Below, piece by piece: positions 9,054-18,316 of a stretch of DNA of 64,000 bases. This DNA comes from Acinetobacter sp. TR3. GTDB taxonomy: Bacteria; Pseudomonadota; Gammaproteobacteria; Pseudomonadales; Moraxellaceae. The first letter of the stretch is position 1. Each line of letters opens with the position of its first letter. Location: assembly GCF_027105055.1 (NCBI RefSeq), contig NZ_CP114264.1, positions 3,038,001 to 3,102,000 of the forward strand, in the 5' to 3' direction. A program made the position numbers and the translations under genes. Under the pieces are notes generated by a model that was given only the letters and a program-made list of their open reading frames with translations, had not been told where the DNA came from and did no database searches.

Positions 9054-9914
9054 TTACATGCTGCCAAATTTGCCATGATTAAAATCATTGATCGCATCCA
9101 TGATTTCAGCCTTATTGTTCATCACAAATGGCCCATAACCTTCAATCGGTTCATTCAAAGGTTGACCCGTTAAAATCAAGAATTTACTGTCTTGCTCAGC
9201 CTTGATCGTAAAATCAATTTCTTCACGGCTCAGTACAACCAAGCTTGGTGCTTCAATGTGTTGAGCATCATTTAAAATCACCTCACCAGAAAGTACCACC
9301 AACAATGTGGTATGTCCTTCGGTCACATAAAACGTGTGCGCTTGACCTACCACAATTTTACCATCCCAAACATTGACAGGGCTAAACGTGGTTGCTGCGC
9401 CCACTCTCTCTTGGTATTGCCCTGCGATGATACGTAACTCACTACCAACATCATCTAAGCTGATGCTTTGAATTTGAGCGGCTTCAATGGCTTGGTATTT
9501 TGCAGGCGTCATTTTCGAATGAGCTGGCAAATTCACCCATAATTGCACCATTTCAAATAAACCACCTTGATGCGCAAATTCAGGGGAATGAAATTCTTGG
9601 TGTAGGACTCCACCTCCAGCCGTCATCCATTGCACATCACCTGCTTTAATTGTGCCACCACCGCCACTTGAATCTTGATGTGTCACTTCGCCCTGATAAG
9701 CAATCGTCACTGTCTCAAAACCGCGATGCGGATGTGTACCCACCCCTTGTTGAGCAGTAGTCGGCTCAAAGCAGTAAGGTGCAGCATAATCTAGCAGTAG
9801 AAATGGGCTAATCATTTGTCCCAAACGATCATAGGAAAACAAGTTGTACACTGGGAAACCATCACCCACCCAATGCATATGTTTATTTTGATAGATCCCA
9901 AGAATTTTCTTCAT
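9054..9914 (-). CDS. Pirin family protein
   Basis: A 286-residue bicupin. The N-terminal cupin contains the pirin metal motif GTHPHRGFETVTIAYQGEV and the later His/Glu in GGGVLHQEFHSPE, giving the three-His-one-Glu iron site. The C-terminal cupin covers about residues 170-270. Some bacterial pirins have quercetin 2,3-dioxygenase activity and others modulate enzymes; which applies is unknown. It is divergent from a LysR gene, a pairing common in Acinetobacter that suggests the regulator controls it. Here that regulator is cut by a stop codon. Confidence 0.92.
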   Translation of the reverse strand: MKKILGIYQNKHMHWVGDGFPVYNLFSYDRLGQMISPFLLLDYAAPYCFEPTTAQQGVGTHPHRGFETVTIAYQGEVTHQDSSGGGGTIKAGDVQWMTAGGGVLHQEFHSPEFAHQGGLFEMVQLWVNLPAHSKMTPAKYQAIEAAQIQSISLDDVGSELRIIAGQYQERVGAATTFSPVNVWDGKIVVGQAHTFYVTEGHTTLLVVLSGEVILNDAQHIEAPSLVVLSREEIDFTIKAEQDSKFLILTGQPLNEPIEGYGPFVMNNKAEIMDAINDFNHGKFGSM

Positions 9915-10265
9915 TTTAGTTTCTCCTATTCAGGAAATTCTTTTCTTGGGATTCATTTTACGCTTCAGTGATTAGAGCTTATAGAAATGGATTGGCAACA
10001 CATTATTCTATAAATAGGACAATTTATCGTTTATCGGTATTTGAAATTCATATTTTCATTCATCATCCTATTTTAAATATTGTTCATCTCATTTTTTGTA
10101 CTGCTGATATCTGAATATTTTGATTAGCATCATTTAAAACAACACTTCAAACGACGTCATGATCAAGAACACTCCTGCTTATCGCAACTTGATGAACAGT
10201 GCGGCAAAATACCTCGAAAAGATAAACCACATCTACAGATTAGGAACGTTAATGCTATTCTAATT
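9915..10265. other. Divergent promoter region between pirin and LysR genes
   Basis: A 351-bp AT-rich gap that must carry promoters for both divergent genes. I see no terminator or RNA gene. A LysR operator of the T-N11-A type probably lies here, but several weak candidates exist and none stands out. Confidence 0.4.
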
Positions 10266-11222
10266 TTGCATAGTGATAGGACTCGCCCCACCTTGATTAA
10301 TTCATTTGATGATTTTCATTATTTCTATCTCGTGGTTAAACACGGCGGTTTTAGTGCTGCCAGTGAAGCTGAAAATATCAGTAAATCTAAATTGAGCCGT
10401 CGTATTATTGAGCTTGAAACAAAGTTTAATCTCAGTCTCATTCAACGAACAACACGTCATTTTAAAGTGACCGCATTAGGGCAAGAGTTTTATGAAGAAT
10501 GTTGTAAAGTGATTGCTCAAGTTGAATGTGCTGAAAATGTTTTATTAAAACAAAAAAGTGAACCACAAGGTCTGGTTAAAATCAGTTGTCCTCCCCTCAT
10601 GATGCATTTTCAAATCAGAAAATTACTGAATCAATTTTTAAAAGATTATCCAAAAGTTGAAATTTCTTTAGAGCTGACTAGCCGTCGTGTTGACGTTTTA
10701 CATGATGATATTGATATTGCAATACGTACCAGTTTTGAACCCAACGAAGATTCTAGTTTAATCATACGAGATGTGATTCAAACTGAACATTGTTTGGTCG
10801 CTGCACCTGAACTTTTACAGGGTAAACAAATCACACACTACTCTGAATTATCAGGTTATCCAAGTGTAGCTTTAGGAACTCAAAAAAACCAATATCATTG
10901 GCATTTATGCAATATAAATCATGATGAAACTGTTGATGTTGCCTATTCACCGAGGATTCGAAGCAATGATTTGGCAGGCGTTTATTATGCGGTTCGTGAT
11001 GGTTTAGGTATCGCAGACCTGCCTTATTTAACCGTTCAGGCTGATATTCAAAAAGGGCACCTTATCCATATCCTGCCCGAATGAAAATCAAATCGGGGCA
11101 CCGTCCAATTGGTATACGCATCCCGTAAAGGACAACGTCTTGTGGTTGAAAAATTGCTTGAAATGCTGATTGAAAATTTAAGACGTTTGCCTGAAAGTCA
11201 TCACGGCTATAGCCCGACCTAA
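10266..11222 (+). pseudogene. LysR family regulator interrupted by an in-frame TGA
   Basis: The N-terminal winged HTH (HGGFSAASEAENISKSKLSRRIIELE) and most of the effector domain are intact. The frame stops at TGA 11082-11084 directly after HILPE. Reading on in the same frame gives KSNRGTVQLVYASRKGQRLV and then EKLLEMLIENLRRLPES to a TAA at 11220-11222, the normal end of a LysR protein, so a Trp codon (TGG) has become TGA. The truncated product lacks about 46 residues including the last strand and helix of the effector domain. The frame opens at TTG 10266; a second TTG at 10293 (INSFDDFHYF) fits the family N-terminus better. It may be a recent knock-out or a working shortened form. Confidence 0.8.
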
Positions 11223-11227
11223 CAAAT

Positions 11228-11261
11228 AAAAAACGATCATGAATGGGCATGATCGTTTTTT
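11228..11261. terminator. Terminator between the LysR gene and gabD
   Basis: A perfect 14-bp stem, AAAAAACGATCATG (11228-11241) with CATGATCGTTTTTT (11248-11261), loop AATGGG. A/T runs on both sides allow use by both converging transcripts. Confidence 0.85.
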
Positions 11262-11295
11262 ATTAAACAGATTTGGGTGTTCAATTACCCAAGAT

Positions 11296-12744
11296 TTACT
11301 CAGATAAATCCATACACAAGTACTTCATTTCGAGATATTCATCGATACCAAACTTAGAACCTTCACGACCTAGACCAGATTGTTTAACGCCGCCGAACGG
11401 CGCAACTTCATTTGAGATTGCTCCCGTGTTAATTCCAACCATGCCGTATTCAAGCGCTTCACCCACTCGCCATTGACGAGCTGCGCTTTGAGTAAACACA
11501 TAAGCCGCCAAACCAAATTCAGTGTCATTTGCCATTGCCACTGCGTCATCTTCAGTTTTGAAACGGAATAACGGCGCAAGTGGGCCAAAGGTTTCCTCTT
11601 TCGACACTTTCATGTCTTGAGTAACATTGGTGAGTACTGTTGGTTCAAAGAAAGTACCACCTAATGCTGAACGCTGACCACCAATACGTACTGTCGCGCC
11701 TTTTGCAGTCGCATCAGCAATATGTGACTGAACTTTGGCAATTGCATCTTCATCAATCAATGGACCTTGGGTTGATGCTTCCTGACGACCATCACCGACT
11801 TGTAGCTTAGACACAGCTTCGACTAAACGATCTGCCAAAGCATCATAAATACCATCTTGTACATAAATTCGATTCGCACAGACACAAGTCTGACCACTAT
11901 TGCGATATTTGCTCGCCATAATGCCCTGAACGGCTTGATCGAGATTGGCATCATCAAACACCAACACAGGTGCATTACCACCCAATTCGAGCGATAGTTT
12001 CTTAATGGTTGGCGCACATTGCTGCATTAAAATGCGCCCCACTTGGGTTGAACCTGTAAAGCTTAACTTACGTACAATATCGCTCTCGCACAGTGTTTTG
12101 CCAACTTCAATCGCATCACCACTGATATTTAACAAGATATCAGCAGGCAAACCTGCTTTTAGAGCCAACACTTCCAGTGCGTATGCAGTTAAAGGTGTTT
12201 GTTCAGCTGGTTTGACCAACATCGAACAACCCGCAGCAATTGCTGGTGCAGCTTTGCGTGTGATCATCGCCGCAGGGAAATTCCACGGCGTTATTGCAGC
12301 AGTTACCCCAATTGCTTGTTTAATCACAAGCAAACGTTGATTTGGCAATGTTGGTGTTAATACCTCACCATCAATACGACGAGCTTGTTCTGCAAACCAA
12401 CGAATGAATGAAGCGGCATAACCAATCTCACCACGGGCTTCAGCCAACGGTTTACCTTGCTCGGCAGTTAAAATCTGAGCGAGATTTTCTTTATGCTCAA
12501 GCATCAATTGATACCATGCCAACAGCACATCAGCACGAACTAAAGCGGTTTGCTTTTTCCATGCAGCTTGCGCTTGGGCTGAACGATGAATAGCGGCTTC
12601 AACACCAGCACGATCATAACTTTTCACCCATGCCAGTGTTTCACCTGTCGCAGCATCTTTCACTTCGATATCGTTATGCGCAGCTGGTGCAGCTAGTGAA
12701 ATATCGGGGTGCTGTAATAAATACTGCAAATTGTTTTGAATCAT
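11296..12744 (-). CDS. gabD: Succinate-semialdehyde dehydrogenase GabD
   Basis: A 482-residue aldehyde dehydrogenase that oxidises succinate semialdehyde to succinate with NAD(P)+, the second step of GABA use. Family marks include the cofactor segment ITPWNFPAAMITRK, the general-base Glu in LSLELGGNAPVLVF and the catalytic Cys in RNSGQTCVCANR. Length is that of E. coli GabD (482). Its start overlaps the gabT stop by 4 nt, so the two are translationally coupled. Confidence 0.95.
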   Translation of the reverse strand: MIQNNLQYLLQHPDISLAAPAAHNDIEVKDAATGETLAWVKSYDRAGVEAAIHRSAQAQAAWKKQTALVRADVLLAWYQLMLEHKENLAQILTAEQGKPLAEARGEIGYAASFIRWFAEQARRIDGEVLTPTLPNQRLLVIKQAIGVTAAITPWNFPAAMITRKAAPAIAAGCSMLVKPAEQTPLTAYALEVLALKAGLPADILLNISGDAIEVGKTLCESDIVRKLSFTGSTQVGRILMQQCAPTIKKLSLELGGNAPVLVFDDANLDQAVQGIMASKYRNSGQTCVCANRIYVQDGIYDALADRLVEAVSKLQVGDGRQEASTQGPLIDEDAIAKVQSHIADATAKGATVRIGGQRSALGGTFFEPTVLTNVTQDMKVSKEETFGPLAPLFRFKTEDDAVAMANDTEFGLAAYVFTQSAARQWRVGEALEYGMVGINTGAISNEVAPFGGVKQSGLGREGSKFGIDEYLEMKYLCMDLSE

Positions 12745-14033
12745 GCAGATTGCTCCACTGCTTGTGCACTGTCTGCTGTTAATGCTGCAAAACCTTGTTT
12801 TAAAATATCAAGACCTTGACGGAATTGCTCAGCAGGAATGGTTAACGGATATAGGAAACGAATGACATTACCGTATTTACCACAAGTGAGAATCAATAAA
12901 CCATGTTCCATAGCAAAACTTTGTACAGCTTTTGCTTGTTCAGCTGTTTCTAGCTCGGCAGCGACCATCGAACCCAAAGCACGAATTTGAGTAACAACTT
13001 CACTGGAAGTATCTTGGATTTCTTTTAAAACAGTAACCAACTCTGCACCCAGCTCGTTGGCACGCTCACACAAGTTTTCTTCTTCAATTGCATCAATTAC
13101 CGCATGCGCAGCAGCAACCGCGATTGGGCTACCTGCATAGGTACCTCCTAAACCGCCTGGATTTGGCGCATCCATCACTTCCGCACGCCCCACTACACCA
13201 GAGATCGGGAAGCCACCACCCAAGCTTTTCGCCATCGTGATCAGATCAACCTTGGTTTCATAATGATCCATGGCGAATAATTGACCTGTACGGGCAAAAC
13301 CAGACTGCACTTCATCTGCGATCAATAAAATACCATGCTTATCACACAGCGCACGTAAGCGTTTTAAAAACTCAACAGGTACAATGTTGAAACCACCTTC
13401 ACCTTGTACAGGTTCAAGTACAATTGCCGCAACATCATGTGGCGCAATATCTTCGCTAAAAATATCTTCAACGCTATCAATCGCTGCTGCAACCGAGATG
13501 CCTTTTTCTGGCACTGGATAACGTGCATGGAATACGCCTGCTGGCATTACACCAAAATCACGTTTGTAGGGTGCCGTTTTACCTGTCATTGCCATCGTCA
13601 TAAATGAGCGACCATGGAAACCGTTACCAAAAGTAATGATGCCGTGACGACCTGTATATGAACGTGCAATCTTCACTGCATTTTCAACTGCTTCTGCACC
13701 TGTGGTGAAAAATGCTGTTTTGGCTGCACCTTCAATTGGTGCACGCTGATTGATACGTTCAGCCAAAGCCACATAACTTTCATAAGGTGTCACTTGATAA
13801 GCCGTATGGGTAAATTTCGTCAGTTGCTCTGTTACCGCAGCGATCACTTTCGGATGACGATGCCCTGTATTGAGTACTGCAATACCACCTGCAAAATCGA
13901 TATATTGCTTGCCTTCCTTGTCCCAAATGGTTGCATTTTCGGCTTTTTCTGCATACCACTGACACATCACACCTACGCCACGTGGGGTTGCTTGCTGTTT
14001 ACGAACATTAAGTGCAGAATGTTGAGTGTCCAT
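12741..14033 (-). CDS. gabT: 4-aminobutyrate aminotransferase GabT
   Basis: A 430-residue class III PLP aminotransferase moving the amino group of GABA to 2-oxoglutarate. The Asp-containing LLIADEVQSGFARTG and the Schiff-base lysine in ITMAKSLGGGFPISG are present, as are the PLP-phosphate residues in FTTGAEAVENAVKIAR. First gene of the gabTD unit. It diverges from gabR, and the 150-bp gap carries the GabR-type block at 14117-14186. Confidence 0.95.
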   Translation of the reverse strand: MDTQHSALNVRKQQATPRGVGVMCQWYAEKAENATIWDKEGKQYIDFAGGIAVLNTGHRHPKVIAAVTEQLTKFTHTAYQVTPYESYVALAERINQRAPIEGAAKTAFFTTGAEAVENAVKIARSYTGRHGIITFGNGFHGRSFMTMAMTGKTAPYKRDFGVMPAGVFHARYPVPEKGISVAAAIDSVEDIFSEDIAPHDVAAIVLEPVQGEGGFNIVPVEFLKRLRALCDKHGILLIADEVQSGFARTGQLFAMDHYETKVDLITMAKSLGGGFPISGVVGRAEVMDAPNPGGLGGTYAGSPIAVAAAHAVIDAIEEENLCERANELGAELVTVLKEIQDTSSEVVTQIRALGSMVAAELETAEQAKAVQSFAMEHGLLILTCGKYGNVIRFLYPLTIPAEQFRQGLDILKQGFAALTADSAQAVEQSA

Positions 14034-14116
14034 TTTATTCCCTCATATTTCATCATCAGTTACAGCTTTAGTCTTACATCCTAAGGGTCGATTTTTAGGA
14101 TGCGATACAATGACTG

Positions 14117-14186
14117 CCTATAGCTGTAATTTCGCTCGTCTGAAGGCAAGTGACGAGAGCCATTTTTAAAGTCTAGGAGAGAGCCA
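14117..14186. promoter_or_regulatory. Putative GabR control block between gabT and gabR
   Basis: A 70-bp block of CCTATAGCT, an inverted repeat CTCGTC-N11-GACGAG, and two direct repeats of GAGAGCCA starting at 14155 and 14179 (24 bp apart). By hand count it matches the block at 17348-17417 upstream of gabP at about 50 of 70 positions with no gaps. It also overlaps the gabR ribosome site, which would allow autoregulation. Assignment to GabR is inference. Confidence 0.65.
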
Positions 14187-14187
14187 A

Positions 14188-15687
14188 TTGCGTAGTTTAC
14201 TTGGAGATCATTTGCTACAAAGACTCCAACAAGACACTGAGGGAAAACTACATCAGCGCCTTTTTCGCTGTTTACGCGCTGCCATTATTGATGGCGTGGT
14301 TCAACCGATGACACGGTTGCCTGCTTCGCGGGATTTGGCCAGCGAAATTCACGTCTCACGAAATACCGTTTTAACGGCGTATGAACAATTACAAGCTGAA
14401 GGTTATTTAGAAGCGCGGACAGGGCATGGCACATGGGTGGCAGAAAAACTGCCTGAGAGTTTCTTAAATACCAAGAATAAAAAGAAAGCTCCTGAGCTGA
14501 CAAAAGTTCAAAGCTCATACGTGCTATCACAACGCGGCTCAAACTTATTGGGTTATGCTGCTGCATCACCGCATCAATGGGGAGCCTTTGTACCTGGTGC
14601 ACCTGATGTAACCGAATTCCCTCATCATATTTTTAGTCGTATACAAGCGCGTTTAAGTCGCGAACCTGATGTCAATCGACTTATTTATAGTAATGCAGGT
14701 GGCTGCATTGAACTACGTAGTGCCTTGGCTGATTATTTACGTGTTGCTCGTTCAGTGCAATGTGATGCAGACCAAATCATTATTACTGAGGGCATTCATC
14801 AAGCGATTGATTTAGTATCTCGCGCACTCAGCGATATTGGTGATCACGTTTGGATTGAAGATCCGGCTTATTGGGGAATGCGGAACACGTTGCGAATTAA
14901 TGGCGTACACATTCAACCCATGCCCGTAGATGCGGAAGGTATTATTCCTGAACAACAGCCCAAACAGCCCCCTAAATTAATTTTTGTGACCCCATCTCAC
15001 CAATATCCATTGGGTTCACATTTAAGTTTAGATCGACGTAGACAACTCATCCAGATTGCACGTCAGCACAATAGCTGGATTGTGGAAGATGATTATGACA
15101 GTGAATTTCGTTTTTCAGGTCAGCCTTATCCTTCACTACAAGGCTTAGAGAGCAATGCACCTGTGCTCTACATGGGTACTTTTAGCAAAACGATTTATCC
15201 ATCCTTACGCATTGGTTATTTAGTTGTACCTAAACCTCTGTTCTCCCCTTTACGTATCGTTGCCGCTGAACTTTATCGTGGTGGACATTTGCTCGAGCAA
15301 AAAGCGCTCGCTGAATTTATTCGTGAAGGTCATTACGAAGCACATATTCGACGTATGCGCTTACTGTATGGCAAACGTCGGGATTATTTGGTCAGCTTAA
15401 TTCAACGTTATCTTGGATCTGAGTTTATTCATGAATACGATGAGGCGGCCGGTTTACATTTAGTTTTAAAATTACCAGATCATTGTGATGATGTTGCTAT
15501 CGCGGCAACTGCACTGGAACGTGGCGTCAAAGTACGTCCACTTTCTCAATACTTTATGCAATCGCATGCACATGCCCAACGCGGTTTGCTCATGGGCTTT
15601 GCTTGTGTCAATGAAAAAGATATGGTGATGGCATTTGGTGTGTTATTACAATGCTTACGAGAAGCGAAAGTTCCCACACTCAATTAA
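14188..15687 (+). CDS. gabR: GabR-type MocR/GntR regulator with aminotransferase domain
   Basis: A 499-residue protein. Residues about 15-85 form a GntR winged HTH (LPASRDLASEIHVSRNTVLTAYEQLQAEGYL); the rest is an aminotransferase-like domain with the PLP lysine in YMGTFSKTIYPSLRIGYL and IVEDDYDSEFRF. In Bacillus, GabR senses GABA with PLP and activates gabTD. The gene starts with TTG, supported by AGGAGAG at 14175-14181, 6 nt before it. Its divergent position to gabT fits that role. Confidence 0.9.
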   Translation: MRSLLGDHLLQRLQQDTEGKLHQRLFRCLRAAIIDGVVQPMTRLPASRDLASEIHVSRNTVLTAYEQLQAEGYLEARTGHGTWVAEKLPESFLNTKNKKKAPELTKVQSSYVLSQRGSNLLGYAAASPHQWGAFVPGAPDVTEFPHHIFSRIQARLSREPDVNRLIYSNAGGCIELRSALADYLRVARSVQCDADQIIITEGIHQAIDLVSRALSDIGDHVWIEDPAYWGMRNTLRINGVHIQPMPVDAEGIIPEQQPKQPPKLIFVTPSHQYPLGSHLSLDRRRQLIQIARQHNSWIVEDDYDSEFRFSGQPYPSLQGLESNAPVLYMGTFSKTIYPSLRIGYLVVPKPLFSPLRIVAAELYRGGHLLEQKALAEFIREGHYEAHIRRMRLLYGKRRDYLVSLIQRYLGSEFIHEYDEAAGLHLVLKLPDHCDDVAIAATALERGVKVRPLSQYFMQSHAHAQRGLLMGFACVNEKDMVMAFGVLLQCLREAKVPTLN

Positions 15688-15715
15688 TCATCAATCAACT
15701 CTAAATCTTAAATAA

Positions 15716-15746
15716 AAAAGAGCCTCTATAATAAAGAGGCTCTTTT
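15716..15746. terminator. Bidirectional terminator between gabR and gabP
   Basis: AAAAGAGCCTCT (15716-15727) pairs with AGAGGCTCTTTT (15735-15746). Confidence 0.85.
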
Positions 15747-15757
15747 ATTTTCAAAAA

Positions 15758-17200
15758 TTAAACTAATTTTTCTTCATGTATTTGGCTTAAGTGAGAGGCT
15801 CGACGCTCTTCTCCCCAACGCAATTTTTGCGAGACAAAACCAAAGAATACGATAATCCCAAACAGTGCTGTAGTGTAGATGACTTCTTTGAAATAAGTGC
15901 CTTCAATCAACATGGTGAGAATTGCACCGATGATCGCAAAGATCACCAAATAAGTTATATAAGGGAACAACCACATTTTAAACTCAATAGGCGTGCCTTC
16001 TGCTTCAAGCTTTTTACGCATACGCAGCTGAGAATATGCAATGGTCAAATACACATACAGTGTTGCTGCACCTGTAGTTAACATGAAAAAGTCGTAGACA
16101 TTCATACTTTCCGTAGCCGTTAAAATCACAGCAACCACTGAGAAAAAGCACGACACAATCACCCCAACCCAAGGGCTGCTCTTACTATTTACCGAACCAA
16201 AACTTTTCGGTGCATCACCGCGTTTTGACAATGAAAATAACATACGAGAACAAGTATACAATGCTGAGTTAAAACAGCTACATACTGAAGTTAAAACCAC
16301 GAAGTTAACGATATGACGCGCTTCTGGAATACCCAGTGCATTTAAGGTCACACTATAGGTTCCCCAAGTTGAGTCTTTTAATAATTCGTTATTATGTGGA
16401 ATCAAACAAACAGCAACAAACATTGAACCGACGTAAAACAGTACAATCCGCCACACCACTGAGTTAGAGGCTTTACGAATTTCTTTAGAAGGATTTTCAG
16501 ACTCTGCCGCCGCGACCGTGACAATCTCCGCCCCGATATAAGCAAACATGACTCCAAGTAACGCCGTAATCACGGATGATGCACCATTGGGCATAAAGCC
16601 TTGCGCAGTTAAATTACTGACACCAGAAGCAGATACATCTCCCCATGGCCATAAGTGCATGATGGCTAAACTACCGATCACAAGGAATATCACAATCGCA
16701 ATCACTTTAATGAGTGCAAACCAAAATTCAAACTCACCATAATTTTTTACGTTTTGTAAATTTACAGCGACTAATCCAACAATCACCAGCACCATGTAGG
16801 CCCAAATGGGAATAAACGGAAACCAGCTATTTAAAATTTTTCCAGCCACATAGGCTTCCCATCCCATCAGCATTGCTAAGGTACACCAATATAACCAACC
16901 GATGGAAAAACCTGCCCAACGACCAATCGCACGATCGGCATAAGTTGAAAATGAACCACTGTCAGGATTTAAAACCGCCATTTCACCTAACATGCGCATA
17001 ATGAACCAAACCAGTAAACCACCTAAAGCATAAGTGAGAAACACCACTGGTCCTGTGTTGTAAATAATGCTGCCTGAACCGACGAATAAAGAACCACCGA
17101 TCACACCTGCAATTGAAATCATGGTGAGATGGCGTGATTGAAGTCCATGTTTTAAATTTTGGGAGAGATTGGCTTCAGAACCATGTTGATGTGCTGCCAT
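15758..17200 (-). CDS. gabP: GABA permease GabP (amino acid permease)
   Basis: A 480-residue APC-superfamily permease with about twelve membrane segments. The N-terminal LKHGLQSRHLTMISIAGVIGGSLFVGSG is the amino-acid-transporter signature with the glycine-rich substrate loop in the first helix. GabP identity rests on close similarity to known GABA permeases plus position beside gabR/gabTD. It is transcribed alone from the right, behind the second copy of the GabR-type block. Confidence 0.88.
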   Translation of the reverse strand: MAAHQHGSEANLSQNLKHGLQSRHLTMISIAGVIGGSLFVGSGSIIYNTGPVVFLTYALGGLLVWFIMRMLGEMAVLNPDSGSFSTYADRAIGRWAGFSIGWLYWCTLAMLMGWEAYVAGKILNSWFPFIPIWAYMVLVIVGLVAVNLQNVKNYGEFEFWFALIKVIAIVIFLVIGSLAIMHLWPWGDVSASGVSNLTAQGFMPNGASSVITALLGVMFAYIGAEIVTVAAAESENPSKEIRKASNSVVWRIVLFYVGSMFVAVCLIPHNNELLKDSTWGTYSVTLNALGIPEARHIVNFVVLTSVCSCFNSALYTCSRMLFSLSKRGDAPKSFGSVNSKSSPWVGVIVSCFFSVVAVILTATESMNVYDFFMLTTGAATLYVYLTIAYSQLRMRKKLEAEGTPIEFKMWLFPYITYLVIFAIIGAILTMLIEGTYFKEVIYTTALFGIIVFFGFVSQKLRWGEERRASHLSQIHEEKLV

Positions 17201-17347
17201 ATCATTTTCCTTAACCTATGAAGATATAAACAACTCAAGACTTCAAATGCTCGATATTGTTTGAATATCTCCTAAAAATTTTGTCACTCAATCCATCTCT
17301 CATCATGAAAGAAATATAGCTCAAGCGACGCTTCCGTATGCATACTT

Positions 17348-17417
17348 CCTATAGCTTTAATTTGTCGTTTTGGCTCTGAAGAAACGAGAGCCATTTTTAT
17401 AATAAAAGAGAGAGCCA
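17348..17417. promoter_or_regulatory. Second GabR-type control block, upstream of gabP
   Basis: CCTATAGCT at 17348, the GAGAGCCA repeats at 17386 and 17410 (again 24 bp apart), and ATTG directly after the last repeat all sit at the same offsets as in the block before gabR. The variable part still forms inverted repeats (GGCTCT with AGAGCC). It lies 148-217 bp upstream of the gabP start. Identity of sequence and spacing makes a shared regulator likely. Confidence 0.65.
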
Positions 17418-17608
17418 ATTGAAAAAAATATGCACAAAAATGGAGAACTTTACTTTTAAAAGAAAACTCCATATTTAAAAATTCTGTATTTATTATTTGT
17501 TGAATAAAATACAAATCAAACACTTAAATAAAAACTATGATTTATTTTTTACTCATTCATTGAAAGGTTCTTGCAGACTGCGACCCAATTTTTTTTCTAG
17601 AAACCATT

Positions 17609-17646
17609 AAAAAAGCCCCATCTTAATTTTAAGACAGGGCTTTTTT
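17609..17646 (-). terminator. Terminator of ssb
   Basis: AAAAAAGCCC..ATCTTA pairs with TAAGA..GGGCTTTTTT with one mismatch, 35 bp beyond the ssb stop codon. Confidence 0.75.
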
Positions 17647-17680
17647 ATAGCCTAAACCAACCAACTAAATATTGTACAAG

Positions 17681-18265
17681 TTAGAACGGTAAATCATCAT
17701 CTAAATCAGCAGGAGCAGTCACAGGCTGAGGTGCTGATTTTGGTGTATTAAAACCATTTCCTGCTTGTGGACTACCAGCATAATTACCTTGATTACCGCC
17801 AGCAAAACCTCCGCCCTGACCATAACCATTTTGGTTGTTGTTATAACCCGTATTTTGGTAACCACCACCTTGGTTATTGTTGTTATTAAAACGTGGTTGA
17901 TTAAAGTCACCGCCGCCTTGTTCGCTTTGTTGACGCGTATCTAACATTTGCATTTGATCGCCACGAATTTCAGTACTGTAACGCTCTTGACCGTTTTGAT
18001 CTGTCCATTGACGAGTACGTAATGAACCTTCGATATAAACTTTTGAACCTTTACGCAAATATTGCTGTGCAATTTCGCCTAAACGGTTGTGTAACACAAT
18101 ACGATGCCATTCTGTTTGTTCTTTACGCTCGCCTGTATTCTTATCTGTCCAAGACTCACTTGTTGCAATCGAAAATTGAGTCAGGGATCCACCATTTGGA
18201 AAAGTTTTGGTTTCAGGATCTTTACCCAAAGTACCTACTAAAATAACTTTATTCACACCACGCAT
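17681..18265 (-). CDS. ssb: Single-stranded DNA-binding protein
   Basis: A 194-residue SSB that coats single-stranded DNA in replication, repair and recombination. The OB fold fills residues 1-110 ([18 protein letters not shown], then [20 protein letters not shown]). A low-complexity Gly/Asn/Gln linker follows (about 115-175), ending in the conserved acidic tip DLDDDLPF that binds partner proteins. Its neighbour is an MFS gene and then, after an insertion, uvrA, a recognisable gammaproteobacterial order. Confidence 0.97.
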   Translation of the reverse strand: MRGVNKVILVGTLGKDPETKTFPNGGSLTQFSIATSESWTDKNTGERKEQTEWHRIVLHNRLGEIAQQYLRKGSKVYIEGSLRTRQWTDQNGQERYSTEIRGDQMQMLDTRQQSEQGGGDFNQPRFNNNNNQGGGYQNTGYNNNQNGYGQGGGFAGGNQGNYAGSPQAGNGFNTPKSAPQPVTAPADLDDDLPF

Positions 18266-18316
18266 TAGCTGTCTTCATCCTATATATTTCTATGTTTTAC
18301 TTTATAAGAGTTATGT

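Larger units (their letters stand above)
17201..17680. other. Regulatory region upstream of gabP
   Basis: A 480-bp gap. It holds the GabR-type block (17348-17417), a long imperfect inverted repeat with ATGGAG/CTCCAT ends (17440-17472) and, at its right end, the ssb terminator. A 79-codon minus-strand frame at 17284-17523 crosses these sites, has an odd composition and is not considered a gene. Confidence 0.55.

Noticed and set aside
17284-17523. Open frame of 79 codons upstream of gabP
   Set aside because: It crosses the GabR-type block and the inverted repeat; composition and start give no support.
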